64,000 nucleotides of DNA from Pseudomonas sp. DY-1 (GTDB lineage Bacteria; Pseudomonadota; Gammaproteobacteria; Pseudomonadales; Pseudomonadaceae): positions 4,130,001-4,194,000 of the forward strand of contig NZ_CP032616.1 of NCBI RefSeq assembly GCF_003626975.1. The letters run 5' to 3'. The translations under genes and the position numbers were made by a program. The notes beneath the pieces are model-generated. The model did no database searches and had not been told where the DNA came from. It saw only the letters and a program-made list of their open reading frames with translations. Positions within the stretch are counted from its first letter, which is position 1. The number at the start of each line of letters is the position of its first letter. Below are positions 30,401-39,723 of the stretch, piece by piece.

Positions 30401-31008
30401 TCGCCAGCCTTCAGCTCACGCGGTTCGACACGCAGGTAAGGCTTGCCCAGGTGCGAACGCAGGCGCTGGCGCAGCGAGACCGGGGTGATGCGCTTCTGCG
30501 CCAGGAAGCGCGCCCAGGCCGGTTCGGCTTCCGCCAGCTCGCGCCGCCAGAGATCGGCGAGCAGCGCATCCAGCACTTCACGGTCGTCGGTTGCCAGTTC
30601 GCTGTCGAAGTCGCCTCCGGCCTCGAACGCGGCATCCTGAAGCGCGCGTTGGCAGAAGCCGTGGATGGTGAAGATGGCCGCCTCGTCGAAACCATGCACC
30701 GCCAGCAACAGGCGGCGATGGGCGTCTTCACCGGGGTACTGGGCATACAGCCCGGCCAGCACCGGATCGGGCGCCAGCGCGCCCTCGTACATGGCGAGCA
30801 ATGCCGCCAACCGCGCGCGAATGCGCTCGCGCAGCTCGGCGGTAGCGGCCGTGGTGTAGGTCACCACCAGGATCTGCCCGACGCCGAGCTGGCGCTCCAG
30901 CAACAAGCGCGCATACAGGGCGGTCAGGGTCCAGGTCTTGCCGGTACCGGCGCTGGCCTCGATCAGGCTGCGGCCGGTGAAGGGGTCCTTGAGCAGGTCG
31001 AGGCTCAT
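27481..31008 (-). CDS. recB: Exodeoxyribonuclease V beta subunit
   Basis: RecB, about 1175 residues, the 3'-5' helicase and nuclease subunit. Walker A is ASAGTGKT (18-25), [15 protein letters not shown] the UvrD-type motif II, and the C-terminal nuclease carries [12 protein letters not shown] (near 1085), containing the catalytic Asp-Tyr-Lys. I start at the ATG at 31008 ([20 protein letters not shown]) because the in-frame extension to 31083 is read out of a REP element (CRSEFIRE). A GGAGCAGCC site precedes it. Confidence 0.95.
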   Translation of the reverse strand: MSLDLLKDPFTGRSLIEASAGTGKTWTLTALYARLLLERQLGVGQILVVTYTTAATAELRERIRARLAALLAMYEGALAPDPVLAGLYAQYPGEDAHRRLLLAVHGFDEAAIFTIHGFCQRALQDAAFEAGGDFDSELATDDREVLDALLADLWRRELAEAEPAWARFLAQKRITPVSLRQRLRSHLGKPYLRVEPRELKAGDLSAASEAWTHAQAFWQRQGAECVAQLAQLDGLNKRSYDAAKFAIWQTELDAYFADPAALFAPPTGLEKLGTEALAKATKKGFDAPDHALCAALQRLFDALAEAAPAGEARLIDLQVRLLDTLNRELPARKAAQRLLAFDDLLNRLDDALCGPAGDALGEALRERYPVALIDEFQDTDPVQYAIFHRVYEERGDLCFVGDPKQAIYAFRGADLATYLKARDEAARQYSLDTNHRSTPQLIAALNQVFDRPLPFAEPGLDYPPVGASSKARARLVLPEAVAPLELVWLGDEPLGKGEAGGAVATDTARRIAGLLAASARGEAYFEEDGVRSPLKGGDIAVLVASHRQAGDVAAELADRGVPSVRRGRDSVWHSEEAAELAAVLAAYAEPGREGVLRYALSTRLLGRDAQQLARCQDDEHAWDEERENAERYHQLWQQQGFMRAFRAWLDEQGVAERLIALPDGERRLTNLLHLAELLQTESLQRPGLEPLLTWFNAQRAAESHGDDALLRLESDAERVQIVTVHTSKGLEYPLVFCPYLWDGALLRREEDITCHAEDGTPLLDLGGEDYDNHRATARRERFAERLRLAYVALTRARDRLWLHWGPVALPKAKKDGELPEDGLHSCALAWLLHGRELDEADVLAALARHLASRDGVALRAELETLANASEGQIAVVELQAEEASAQGESRALPPAGLATLERTLASAWRVGSFSGLAAGLHMEAPDRDGLVIPPATEPGSGFFAFPRGARAGTCLHAVLEDWMRGEGELSALVQKHLQGHGLPDSWTDIASAHLQLVLDTDLDGQGLSLSALAAHRRLPELGFTFPVAGLDVGRLRAILTDPVHALPDAMRAAAERLEFDTLKGFMKGFIDLTFEHDGRWYIADYKSNWLGPDASYYGGDRLTQAIAAEHYHLQYLIYLVALRRFLRQRLDGFSSEQLGGAWYLFLRGMPDAGVFFHRPADSLLDALDLLFEEGH

Positions 31009-31039
31009 GGCTGCTCCTTGTCGGTCAGGCAGGTGACCG

Positions 31040-31215
31040 GTTTCGCGAATGAACTCGCTCCGACAGGGAGTTCGGGACGGCACCGGACAAACCCCCTCTC
31101 CCTCTGGGAGAGGGTTGGGGTGAGGGAAATCAACGCCGCTGCCTGGTTTCGACAGGCAGACCTGCGGTCTGCTTGGCGAATGAATTCGCCCCTACAGATG
31201 AATTCGCCCCCAGAA
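31040..31215. repeat. REP cluster between recC and recB
   Basis: At least two REP-type units fill most of the 237-bp gap: a left one with TTTCGCGAATGAACTCGCTCC near 31044-31064, and a right one with CTGCGGTCTGCTTGGCGAAT ending in a duplicated TGAATTCGCCCC near 31145-31212. They interrupt an operon that is otherwise tightly packed, and could reduce recB-recD expression relative to recC or stabilise mRNA ends. Confidence 0.75.
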
Positions 31216-31245
31216 GTGAATTGGCACCTGCTGGGGTACACGGCG

Positions 31246-34200
31246 TCATTCCTCATCGTCATCTCCCGCCAGGGCATCCAGTGCCGGGCCGAACAGGGTT
31301 TCGGCCAGTTGTTCGAAGCGCTCGTCCAGGGGTTCACGATCGCGGAAGGCGAGGGCGTACCAGGGGTCATGGGATTCGCCGAGCGGGCCGAAGTCGATGC
31401 CTTCCCAGGCCACACGCGCCTTGGAACGGGCAGCGTCGATCGGCTCCTTGCGACCGGGTTTGCGCAGGCCGTGGGCGAAGCCATAGCTGGCCTTGGTCAA
31501 CAGAGGCAGGGGCGCGCATAGAGCTTCGCGATAGGCGTGCAACCAGGGCTCCAGCAGTTCGCGGGCGTTCGCCAGGGGACCGGCCTGCCAGTCGCCAGCC
31601 GGCGATAGCAGGCGGCTGTCGCGCGCAATGCCGGGCGTGGCGGCGAGGTTGAGCAACAGATGGCGCAGCCAGAACGGCGCGAGCTCCCATTCGCCGAGTC
31701 GGTTCAGGCGCCAGCCAAACAGGCCGTCGGGCGTCACCCCATCGAGCCAGCCGTGAATGCGTACACCGGCCAGTTCGATATCCACCAGCAACGGCTGCGG
31801 CACCGCCTCCGGTCGCGCCTCAAACAGGCGCGGGGCGAAGGCACGTACCGGGCCACGCAGCTGGCCCCAGAGGGCGTGGCCCAGCTCGCCGACCGGTAGC
31901 CAGCCAGCGGCACGGGCAATGCGTCGTTCGTCAGTCTCAGACCAGTCGCGTTCCACGGCGTCCAGGGCGAGCTGGCGCAGGCCGCGCCAGGCCGGGCCTT
32001 CAAGGCTGAAAGGCTCGTCGCTGGCCAGGGCTTCCTCGGTGTCCGCCAGACGCAGGCCAAGGCGCTGTTCGAGGAGAAAGCGCGCCGGATGGCGGAAGCA
32101 CTGGATCAACTGCGAGGGCTCGAGGGTCAGCCAGTCGGCATCGGGCTCCGGTAGCGGCAAGGCGAAGGGCGCCGCGGCGGCCTGGGGCGTTTCCGCCAGA
32201 CGTTGAGCCGCGCGGAACCAAGGCGCGGCAAAGCCGGCCTGCTGGCCACCGACGAAGTTGCCCGAGGCGAAAGGTTGCAGCGGATGCATCACCAGCACCC
32301 GCTCGCTTGCCTTGTGCGCACCGGCAATAGCGGTGAGGTCGATGGTTTCCAGCAGCTCGCTGACCAGCACGGAAGGCGGCAGGTGCGCGTTATCCCGTGG
32401 GTCGCGTCCGACAAAACTGAGATAAAGCCCGTCGCGTGCCGATTGCAGGGTTTCCAGCAACAGGTAACGGTCGTCCAGGCGCCGGGCGCGATCACCGCGC
32501 CGGGGTTTGCGGCTTATCAGGTCGAAACCGGCCGCCGGGGTACGACGCGGGAAGGCGCCGTCGTCCAGTCCAAGCAAACAGACCTGGCGGAACGGCAGGC
32601 TGCGCATGGGCACCATGGTGCAAAAGGTCACCGCGCCGGTCAGGAAGCCCGAAGCGCCGCTGCCCTGGTCCAGGGCTGCCACCAGATGCTGGCGTACCAG
32701 GGCCAGTTCCAGCGGGCGCTCGATGCCGGCGGCCTCGGCCTGTTCGCGCAAGGCACCGCAGGCCTGGGACAGCAGCAACAGGGTGTCGCCGGCCTCGCGC
32801 TCGTCGAACAGCAGGTCGATCAGGCCCTGCAGGGTTTCCGCCCACTCCGCCAGTGGACGCGGCCGGGCCATGTCGTCGGCCAGGACACCAAGGCGCTGGA
32901 CGAAGCCGGCGAGACGGCCGAGCAACTGCGCACGAGCGCCCTCCAGGGCATCCAGCGGCCAGTTGTCGCCGAGCAGGGGCGGGGAGTCACCGGCCAGTTG
33001 CGGCGGCGCGGCGAAGCCCAGCAGCAGGCGGTCCAGCCCCTGCCTCCAGCTGAAGGCGCCTTCCTCGGGCAGGCCAAGGCGCGCGCGGTGGGCGCCATCA
33101 CGCCCCCAGCGCACGCCGGCGTCACGCAGCCAGTCGCGCAGCAGCGGAAGGTCTTCGTTCTCGATACCGGCGCGAGCGGCCAGGGCCGGCTGTTCCAGCC
33201 AGGCCAGGAGTTCTTCGGCGGCGAAGCGGCTTTGGGGAAGCTCCAGCAGGGCGAGGAAGGCTTCCACCAACGGCAACTCGGCGCGCAGGCTGCGGTCGGC
33301 CAGGCTGAAGGGGATGCGCGGCACGCCTTCGCGGGGGGCGAAGACCGCTTCGATATAGGGGGCATAACGCTCGATGTCCGGCGTCAGCACTACCACCTGG
33401 TCGGGGGTGAGTGCGGGGTCGGCCTTGAAGCGCGCCAGCAGCTGGTCGTGCAGCACCTCCACTTCGCGCAGGGGCGAGTGGCAAAGGTGGACTTCCAGGG
33501 AGCGATCATCCTCGCGCAGGCTCATGCGCTCTTCGGGACGACGGGTGCGCAGGCGCAGGATGTCGTTCTGCACGGCGCGCAGCAGACTGCTGTCATGCAG
33601 GTCGTCGTCCTCGGCATAAACGCCGATGTCCTGGCCGCCCAGAGTGAACAACGCATCGAAAAAATCGCGGCCCTGCTTGCCGAGGCTGGCCAGCAGCGGA
33701 TGGCCGACGTCCAGGTACCAGTCGTCGATGCCCGGCTCCGGCAACCGCGCCAACTCGCGGATATCGCGGATGTCGCCCCATGCCTCGCGGCACGGGTTGA
33801 GCGCGAAGAGGATCACCTCGCAATGCCGCGCCAGGCCTTCCAGTACGCGCATGTGATGCGGCGGCAGGCTGCTGATGCCGAACACCACCAGGCGTTCCGG
33901 CAGACCTGCAATGCCTTCGCCTGCGTGCAGTCGCGCCAGCAGGTCACCCAGCAGGCGCGCACGATGCGGATGGCCATCGGCAGTGAGTTCGCGCCAGAGC
34001 AGCGCCTGCCACTCCTCGTCCGCGCCCAGTCCCAGCAATTCGCCACGCTCCCAGGTGTCGAGCCAGTCGTCGCGGTAGAGCAGGTACTGGTCGAAGACGT
34101 CGGCGATGCGTGAGCCGAGGGTCAGGCGGCGGCGTTCGTCGCCGCCTCCCAGGTACTGCGCCAGACGAGGTGCACGGGCTAGGTTGTCGGGTTCGCAGAG

Positions 34201-34491
34201 CCAGTCGTAGAGGCGCCAGCCCAGGGTCACGGGGTTGAAGGCCGATTGCGGCGGCAACTCGCCCAGCACAAGGCGTGTGACATCCCAGACGAAGCGCGCG
34301 GGCAGCTGGATATCCAGATGCATGGCAATGCCTTGCTTGCGCGCCAGTTGCAAGGTCAGCCAACGCCCCATGCCCTGGCTCGGCACTACGACCCGAGCAG
34401 GCGCCAGCGGGTCGCGCTGGGGTTGTGCGAGCAGGGTGCAGGCCAGCTCGCCGAGGCTTTCCAGGTCGTTGGCGTGGTAGAGGTTGAGCAT
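31246..34491 (-). CDS. recC: Exodeoxyribonuclease V gamma subunit
   Basis: RecC, 1081 residues, the subunit that splits the duplex and recognises Chi in RecBCD. It begins MLNLYHANDLESLGELACTL with PARVVVPSQGMGRWL after it, the standard RecC start, and shows the inactivated helicase-like domains of the family. It is first in the minus-strand recC-recB-recD order, separated from recB by REP elements. No strong ribosome site precedes the ATG. Confidence 0.93.
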   Translation of the reverse strand: MLNLYHANDLESLGELACTLLAQPQRDPLAPARVVVPSQGMGRWLTLQLARKQGIAMHLDIQLPARFVWDVTRLVLGELPPQSAFNPVTLGWRLYDWLCEPDNLARAPRLAQYLGGGDERRRLTLGSRIADVFDQYLLYRDDWLDTWERGELLGLGADEEWQALLWRELTADGHPHRARLLGDLLARLHAGEGIAGLPERLVVFGISSLPPHHMRVLEGLARHCEVILFALNPCREAWGDIRDIRELARLPEPGIDDWYLDVGHPLLASLGKQGRDFFDALFTLGGQDIGVYAEDDDLHDSSLLRAVQNDILRLRTRRPEERMSLREDDRSLEVHLCHSPLREVEVLHDQLLARFKADPALTPDQVVVLTPDIERYAPYIEAVFAPREGVPRIPFSLADRSLRAELPLVEAFLALLELPQSRFAAEELLAWLEQPALAARAGIENEDLPLLRDWLRDAGVRWGRDGAHRARLGLPEEGAFSWRQGLDRLLLGFAAPPQLAGDSPPLLGDNWPLDALEGARAQLLGRLAGFVQRLGVLADDMARPRPLAEWAETLQGLIDLLFDEREAGDTLLLLSQACGALREQAEAAGIERPLELALVRQHLVAALDQGSGASGFLTGAVTFCTMVPMRSLPFRQVCLLGLDDGAFPRRTPAAGFDLISRKPRRGDRARRLDDRYLLLETLQSARDGLYLSFVGRDPRDNAHLPPSVLVSELLETIDLTAIAGAHKASERVLVMHPLQPFASGNFVGGQQAGFAAPWFRAAQRLAETPQAAAAPFALPLPEPDADWLTLEPSQLIQCFRHPARFLLEQRLGLRLADTEEALASDEPFSLEGPAWRGLRQLALDAVERDWSETDERRIARAAGWLPVGELGHALWGQLRGPVRAFAPRLFEARPEAVPQPLLVDIELAGVRIHGWLDGVTPDGLFGWRLNRLGEWELAPFWLRHLLLNLAATPGIARDSRLLSPAGDWQAGPLANARELLEPWLHAYREALCAPLPLLTKASYGFAHGLRKPGRKEPIDAARSKARVAWEGIDFGPLGESHDPWYALAFRDREPLDERFEQLAETLFGPALDALAGDDDEE

Positions 34492-34809
34492 GGGAGCGCC
34501 GATGTCTGAAGGTCGGCACAGGTTAGCAGCCGATCCGGCCGCAGGTCGCCCCCGTTACAGGGTTCGCAGCATGAGGAAGACCACGCGGAAACCACCTCAG
34601 CTTCATGCGCCAAGCCATTGATCGGTAATGAGCAGAATCGCCGAGAAGCGTCTTTAATTGTCATCAGGTGCCATACCAGTCAGGCGACTCGCTGAAATCA
34701 GCCAGGACCATGAAGGTCTAACGACAATCGTGTTACACAACGCCTGACCGCGCCGCTGTCTTCCTGCGCATGGATACGGCGGCCTTTCAAGATCGCCAGG
34801 AGGGCCACC
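34492..34809. other. 318-bp divergent intergenic region
   Basis: The gap between divergently transcribed recC and the Na/Pi cotransporter gene must hold both promoters. I see no gene, no hairpin terminator and no clear regulator box; a ribosome site (CAGGAGGG) lies just before 34810. Confidence 0.5.
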
Positions 34810-36507
34810 ATGCTGACGTTGCTCAATCTCCTCTCGGCCGTCGCCTTGCTCATCTGGGGCACGCATATCGTGCGAACGGGCATCCTCCGCGTGTACGGCG
34901 CCAACCTGCGCCGCCTGCTCAGTCGCAGCGTCCGCCGTCCGCCCCTGGCCTTCGCCGCTGGCATTGGCGTCACGGCCCTCGTGCAAAGCAGCAACGCCAC
35001 TGCACTGCTGGTCAGCTCCTTTGTCTCCCAAGGGTTGATGCTACTGGCTCCGGCGCTGGCCATCATGCTCGGCGCCGACGTCGGCACGGCCCTGATGGCG
35101 CGGGTGCTGACCCTGGACCTGTCGTGGCTGTCGCCACTGCTGATCTTCTTCGGGGTGATCTTCTTCCTCTCCCGCAAGCAGACCCGCCTGGGGCAGCTCG
35201 GGCGGGTAGGCATCGGACTCGGGCTGATCATCCTCGCCCTGCAATTGATCATCGCTGCCGCCGAGCCCATCACCACCGCCAAGGGCGTGAAGGTGCTGTT
35301 CTCTTCGCTGACCGGTGATGTGCTGCTGGACGCCCTGACCGGCGCGCTGTTCGCGATGATTTCTTACTCCAGCCTGGCCGCCGTTCTGCTCACCGCCACG
35401 CTGGCCGCGTCCAAGGTAATCTCCCTCAAGGTGGCGCTCTGCCTGGTGATCGGCGCCAACCTCGGCAGCGGCATCCTCGCCCTGCTCAGCAGCAGCCTGC
35501 AGAACCCCGCCGGACGCCGCGTGGCCCTGGGCAGCCTGGCCTTCAAGCTGGCCGGCTGCATCCTCGTACTGCCGCTGGTGGGCCCCCTGGCCAGCTGGAT
35601 CGACACCTGGCCCATTTCCAACGCCGAACTGGTGATCGCCTTCCACCTGCTCTACAACAGCGTGCGCTGCACTCTCTGCCTACCCCTGACGGTACCCATG
35701 GCGCGACTGTGCAACTGGTTGCTGCCGGACCGACCGCAGCCAGACGATGTCGCCAAGCCGCGCCATCTCGATCCAGCCGCCCTGGATACTCCGAGCCTCG
35801 CCCTGGCCAACGCCGTGCGCGAGACCCTGCGCATGGGCGATATCGTCGAGCAGATGCTGAACAACCTGTTGCATCTGCTGCGCGGCGGCGACCCGGTGCT
35901 GGGCAAGGACATCCACCGCCTGGATGACGACATCGATGCGCTCTACACCGCCATCAAGCTTTACCTGGCGCGCATGCCGCGCGATGACCTGGGTGAGCGC
36001 GACAGCCGGCGCTGGGCCGAAATCATCGAGCTGACCATCAATCTGGAGCAGGCCGGCGACATCATCGAGCGCATGCTCGATGACGTGCAGAGCAAGAACA
36101 GGGCCCAGGGCCGCGCCTTCTCCGAAGAAGGGCTGGGAGAGATCGTCAATCTTCACGACCAGTTGGTGGAAAACCTGCGCCTGTCGCTGTCGGTGTTTCT
36201 CAACGGCGATCAGGAAAACGCCAAGCGGCTGCGTCGGGCCAAGCAGCGCTTCCGCATCCTCGAACGCCGCTACGCCCACGCCCACGTCTCGCGGCTGCAC
36301 CAGCAGGTGGTGCAGAGCATCGAGACCAGCGCCCTGCACCTTGGCCTGATCAGCGACATGAAGCGCATCAACTCGCTGTTCTGCGCCATCGCCTATGCGG
36401 TGCTGGACAACCCGGATGCCCCGGACTCCCTGGAAATCCCGGAGGAAAAACACCCGCAGGAAGAGCCGCAGCGCTATTTCGAACCGGAGATCGGCTCCCA
36501 TCGTTGA
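34810..36507 (+). CDS. Na/Pi cotransporter family protein with PhoU-like domain
   Basis: A 565-residue protein of the Na+/phosphate cotransporter II family. Two repeated membrane units are seen, the first with the QSSNATALL motif (Gln59-Asn62) essential in this family and the second with SYSSLAAVLLTATLAAS near 185. Residues from about 345 form a helical PhoU-like regulatory domain (MGDIVEQMLNNLLHLLRGGD). The ATG has a strong AGGAGGG site. It may carry phosphate inward or act in phosphate homeostasis; direction is not proven by sequence. Confidence 0.88.
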   Translation: MLTLLNLLSAVALLIWGTHIVRTGILRVYGANLRRLLSRSVRRPPLAFAAGIGVTALVQSSNATALLVSSFVSQGLMLLAPALAIMLGADVGTALMARVLTLDLSWLSPLLIFFGVIFFLSRKQTRLGQLGRVGIGLGLIILALQLIIAAAEPITTAKGVKVLFSSLTGDVLLDALTGALFAMISYSSLAAVLLTATLAASKVISLKVALCLVIGANLGSGILALLSSSLQNPAGRRVALGSLAFKLAGCILVLPLVGPLASWIDTWPISNAELVIAFHLLYNSVRCTLCLPLTVPMARLCNWLLPDRPQPDDVAKPRHLDPAALDTPSLALANAVRETLRMGDIVEQMLNNLLHLLRGGDPVLGKDIHRLDDDIDALYTAIKLYLARMPRDDLGERDSRRWAEIIELTINLEQAGDIIERMLDDVQSKNRAQGRAFSEEGLGEIVNLHDQLVENLRLSLSVFLNGDQENAKRLRRAKQRFRILERRYAHAHVSRLHQQVVQSIETSALHLGLISDMKRINSLFCAIAYAVLDNPDAPDSLEIPEEKHPQEEPQRYFEPEIGSHR

Positions 36508-36552
36508 GAATCGCTCTTCCCAGTGAGCAGGCCGCGTGGGCAGAATCCGGGG

Positions 36553-37572
36553 ATGACGCCACACGACCCCTCCAATGCCTCGGTCAGCGCCAGTCTGACC
36601 CAGGCGATCCTGCACGCCGCATCCCAGCTCGGCCTTGGCCGCGAGGAGCTGCTGCGCGCCAGCCAGCTCGACGAAAAGCGCCTGGCCGACCCGGATGCGC
36701 GTATCGCTTTCAGCACCCAGGAAGCACTCTGGGCGGCCATCCACGCCCGCCTGCCGCATCCCGAACCGGGAATCGCCATCGGCCGCGCCCTGGCCCCCGG
36801 CCAGTTCAGCGTGCTCGGCTACCTGTTGCAGAGCAGCCCCACCCTGGGCGAAGCCCTGGAAGCCGAGCTGCGCTACCAGCGTCTGGTAGGAGAGGGCGGC
36901 AGCCTGGCGCTGGAAGTACGGGGCGATGAACTCTGGACCCTGTATCGCCCGCTGCACCCGAAGTTGCCGGCCACTCGTGCAAGGGTGCTGGCGCTGATGG
37001 CGTTCTGGCTGGAGCTGATGCGGCCGTTGCTGGCCGATCTACGTCTGGTGCGGGCCTGCTTCGTACACCCGGCGCCGGCGGATACCACGCTCTACCAGCA
37101 ATGCTTCGCCTGCCCGCTGCAGTTCGAGGCGGAGGACTACGCCCTGGTACTGCCCCTGTCACTGCGCTCGGCCGCACTGAAGCAATCCAACCCGCCGCTG
37201 CAGGCAGTGCTGCGACAGCACGCCGAGGCCTTGCTCGCACGCCTGCCCAGCGAAGGGCTGCGGGCACGGGTGGTAGCGCTGCTCGGCGCCCAACTGGCGC
37301 GCGGCGAACCCGACCGCGGCGCCTTGGCGGCGGCCCTTGGCATCAGTGAACGCACCCTGCAACGGCGCCTGGCAGATGAGGGCAGCAGCTACCAGCAACT
37401 GCTCAACGACACCCGTCGTCACCTGGCCGAGCGCCACCTGCAGGAAGGCCGCTTGCCCATCGCCGATATCGCCGTGCTGCTCGGCTACTCGGAGCCCAGC
37501 GTGTTCTTCCGTGCCTTCCGCCAGTGGACCGGGCTGACGCCGGGAGAGTACCGGCAGAAGCATCGGGACTGA
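36553..37572 (+). CDS. AraC-family regulator (OruR/ArgR-like)
   Basis: A 339-residue AraC-type regulator with an N-terminal arabinose-binding-like domain (PF12625 type, about 20-200) and a C-terminal double helix-turn-helix (ALGISERTLQRRLADEGSSY then IADIAVLLGYSEPSVFFRAF). I use the ATG at 36553, which gives the normal family N terminus; a GTG 30 bases upstream is possible. It follows the Na/Pi gene by 45 bases but has no clear link to it. Such regulators often control nearby catabolic genes; the target here is unknown. Confidence 0.82.
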   Translation: MTPHDPSNASVSASLTQAILHAASQLGLGREELLRASQLDEKRLADPDARIAFSTQEALWAAIHARLPHPEPGIAIGRALAPGQFSVLGYLLQSSPTLGEALEAELRYQRLVGEGGSLALEVRGDELWTLYRPLHPKLPATRARVLALMAFWLELMRPLLADLRLVRACFVHPAPADTTLYQQCFACPLQFEAEDYALVLPLSLRSAALKQSNPPLQAVLRQHAEALLARLPSEGLRARVVALLGAQLARGEPDRGALAAALGISERTLQRRLADEGSSYQQLLNDTRRHLAERHLQEGRLPIADIAVLLGYSEPSVFFRAFRQWTGLTPGEYRQKHRD

Positions 37573-37587
37573 GCGCTTCTGCTCTTT

Positions 37588-37682
37588 GTGGGAGCGGGTG
37601 GGGCGGGATATCCAGCATCCCCGCCTGATCTCCTCAGGGCCGCCCTTCGGGCTGCTTGGCGAACGAATTCGCCCCTACAGAC
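37588..37682. repeat. REP-type element after the AraC gene
   Basis: TTTGTGGGAGCGGGTGGGGC at the left and TTGGCGAACGAATTCGCCCC at the right. The right unit overlaps the last codons of the minus-strand SDR gene (stop at 37634), so the final residues of that protein are encoded by the repeat. Confidence 0.7.
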
Positions 37683-38632
37683 GCTATCCCCCGCGCCTTG
37701 AGGAACGCCAGGAATGCCTCGCGGCTGGAGTACTTCGGCCGATAGCCGAATTCTTCCTTCAGCCGGCGATTGTCCAGCACCGGGCGGTAGCGCAGAAAAT
37801 CCAGCTGCTCGGGACCGTACTGGGTCAGGCCAAGGGGCTTGAGCAGAGCCAGGGCGGTGCGCAGCAACCCCGCAGGCAAGGGCCGGTAAGGTTTGCCGAG
37901 GATGCCGGCGATCTCGGCCATGCTCAGCGCACCATCGCCTGCCAGGTTGTAGATGCCACCGGCGCCGCGCTCCAGGCCTTCGCGGATGATCGCCACCACG
38001 TCCTGGTCCCAGATGAACACGAAGCGGCTGTCATGCCCCCTGATGCCCAGCACCGAGCGCTTCTGGAACAGCTCGGTGATCTGGTTGTTCACCTGCTCGC
38101 CGAGAATGGTGCCGGGGCGCAGGACCAGCTGGCGCAGCTGTGGATGTTGCCTGCGGGCGTCGGCCAGCAGCAGCTCCACCTCGCGTTTGTGGCGGGCATA
38201 GGCGAAGAGGTCGTGGCCGCGCAGCGGGTGCTGTTCGTCGATCCACTCCGCGTTTTCCGGGTAGTAGCCGTAGGCGGCGCCGGAGCTGGTGACGATCAGT
38301 TGGCCCACGCCGTGGGCCACAGCCGCGTCCAGCACGGCACGGGTGCCGCCGACGTCGATGGCGTGGAGGCGCGCCTCGCTCATGCCGCGCGGCGGCGTCA
38401 CCACCGAAGCCAGATGCACGATGGCATCGGGCTTCCAGCGCTGCACGCAGGCGGTCACTTCGCGGGGCAGGCTGATGTCCAGCGAAACCGGCTCGATGTT
38501 GGACTTGAGTCCTTGATGGCTCAGCGGGCGGATGTCCGCGGCCACCAGGGTCCAGTCCGGGTGGCGCGTGGCCAGGTCGTTCAATACCTGCTGGCCGATG
38601 AAACCGGCCGCACCGGTGATCAGGACGCGCAC
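37634..38632 (-). CDS. NAD-dependent epimerase/dehydratase (extended SDR)
   Basis: A 332-residue extended short-chain dehydrogenase/reductase. The nucleotide motif GAAGFIG (7-13), the acidic residue in AADIRPL, and the catalytic pair in the YARHK motif with SSGAAYG upstream are all present, so it is likely active on a sugar or related substrate. It starts with GTG behind GGAGGAAG, overlapping the end of the upstream transporter by 13 bases. The last residues (VGANSFAKQPEGRP) come from a REP element and look like a recent C-terminal extension. Confidence 0.85.
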   Translation of the reverse strand: MRVLITGAAGFIGQQVLNDLATRHPDWTLVAADIRPLSHQGLKSNIEPVSLDISLPREVTACVQRWKPDAIVHLASVVTPPRGMSEARLHAIDVGGTRAVLDAAVAHGVGQLIVTSSGAAYGYYPENAEWIDEQHPLRGHDLFAYARHKREVELLLADARRQHPQLRQLVLRPGTILGEQVNNQITELFQKRSVLGIRGHDSRFVFIWDQDVVAIIREGLERGAGGIYNLAGDGALSMAEIAGILGKPYRPLPAGLLRTALALLKPLGLTQYGPEQLDFLRYRPVLDNRRLKEEFGYRPKYSSREAFLAFLKARGIASVGANSFAKQPEGRP

Positions 38633-39534
38633 GGCACTTCCTCCTGGACGCGGGGCGCGCGGCGGCGCCAGACAGCCACCAGCAGGAGGCCGGAAACGAT
38701 GTGCCAGAGTCCCCAGAAGCCCGCCACCAGAGCCATGTCCAGCTGACCACCAAACTGGGTCAGGATCAGGCCGAGCGCGAGCCCGGAGTTCTGCATGCCG
38801 ACCTCGATGGTCAGGGCGCGGCGGTCTGCATCGGCAAGTCCGGTCAGGCGCGAGGCGCTCCAGCCCAGCAACAAGGCAGCGGCGTTGTGGCCAACCACCA
38901 CCAGCAGCACCAGGCCGGCGTTGGCCACCAGCAGTTGCCAGTTGCCCGCTGCCGCCGCAACCAGGAAAACGCCAAAAGCCAGCAGGGAAAAGCGTTTGAA
39001 CCAGGGCAGCACGCGGGCACTGAAGGCCGGCGCCAGGTTGCCCACCGCCATGCCGGCGAGCAGCGGCAGCACCAGCAGTACGACCAGGCCACCGATGATG
39101 CCGCCGGCATCGACGTCCAGACTGCTCATCTGGCCGTGCAGGAAAGCGTAGGTTTCCGGGTTGAGGCTGGCGGTGGCGGCGAAGTTGAGCGGCAGGCTGA
39201 TGATTGCCAGCAGGCTCGAGAGACTGGTGACGCTCACCGACAGCGCAGTATTACCGCGCGCCAGATGGGTGATGACGTTGGACAGGTTGCCGCCGGGGCA
39301 CGCGGCCACCAGCAACATGCCCAGCTCCAGTCCGGGGCGCAGGTCGAGGAAGAGAGTGACCACGAGGGTCATCCAGGGCAACAACAGGCACTGACAGAGC
39401 AACCCCACCAGCGCCGGCAGGGGCCGTTTCAGTACCAGGAGGAAATGGGCCAGGCGCAGCTCCAGGGCCACGCCGAACATCAGCGCGGCGAGCACCAGCC
39501 CGAGAATCAGTTGCTGACTGCTGTCGTAGTTCAT
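38620..39534 (-). CDS. Bile acid:sodium symporter (BASS) family transporter
   Basis: A 304-residue membrane protein with about nine to ten helices of the BASS/NTCP family. The GVALELRLAHF start, GGNLSNVITHLARGNTALSV (near 95) and EVGMQNSGLALGLILTQFG (near 250) are signature blocks. Members carry organic anions such as pantoate, pyruvate or sterols with sodium; the substrate here is unknown. I chose the ATG at 39534 over the upstream TTG. The start region carries AAGAACAACAA, an Hfq/Crc-type motif, and the 3' end overlaps the SDR gene, so the two form an operon. Confidence 0.85.
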   Translation of the reverse strand: MNYDSSQQLILGLVLAALMFGVALELRLAHFLLVLKRPLPALVGLLCQCLLLPWMTLVVTLFLDLRPGLELGMLLVAACPGGNLSNVITHLARGNTALSVSVTSLSSLLAIISLPLNFAATASLNPETYAFLHGQMSSLDVDAGGIIGGLVVLLVLPLLAGMAVGNLAPAFSARVLPWFKRFSLLAFGVFLVAAAAGNWQLLVANAGLVLLVVVGHNAAALLLGWSASRLTGLADADRRALTIEVGMQNSGLALGLILTQFGGQLDMALVAGFWGLWHIVSGLLLVAVWRRRAPRVQEEVPCAS

Positions 39535-39542
39535 CGATGGGT

Positions 39543-39557
39543 TCTCTTGTTGTTCTT
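39543..39557 (-). promoter_or_regulatory. CA motif upstream of the BASS transporter
   Basis: On the minus strand AAGAACAACAAGAGAA lies about 10-24 bases ahead of the ATG at 39534. It fits AAnAAnAAnAA, the Hfq/Crc recognition pattern, at a position that would block ribosome loading. Confidence 0.55.
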
Positions 39558-39723
39558 CTGCGGCCATTGGCAGGCGCAAGGCCAGAGCAGCTTAGCCGTC
39601 CGACCGGACGGCAGCAGTGGCCGACGTCGCCAGCGCGAGTGGCCAATCGCGACAGTCGCCTCCCGGTTGTCAGCCGGTGCCCCATGGGCCAGAGTGCCAG
39701 CATTCACCCAGGACAGGATGCCC

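Noticed and set aside
27484..31521. Very long plus-strand open frame (1345 codons) opposite recB
   Set aside because: The minus strand encodes an unambiguous RecB with all motifs. The opposite frame is a high-GC antisense shadow with low-complexity Gln/Gly/Ala content and no domain.
32203..34113. 636-codon plus-strand frame opposite recC
   Set aside because: RecC on the minus strand is complete. The opposite frame has antisense-type composition.
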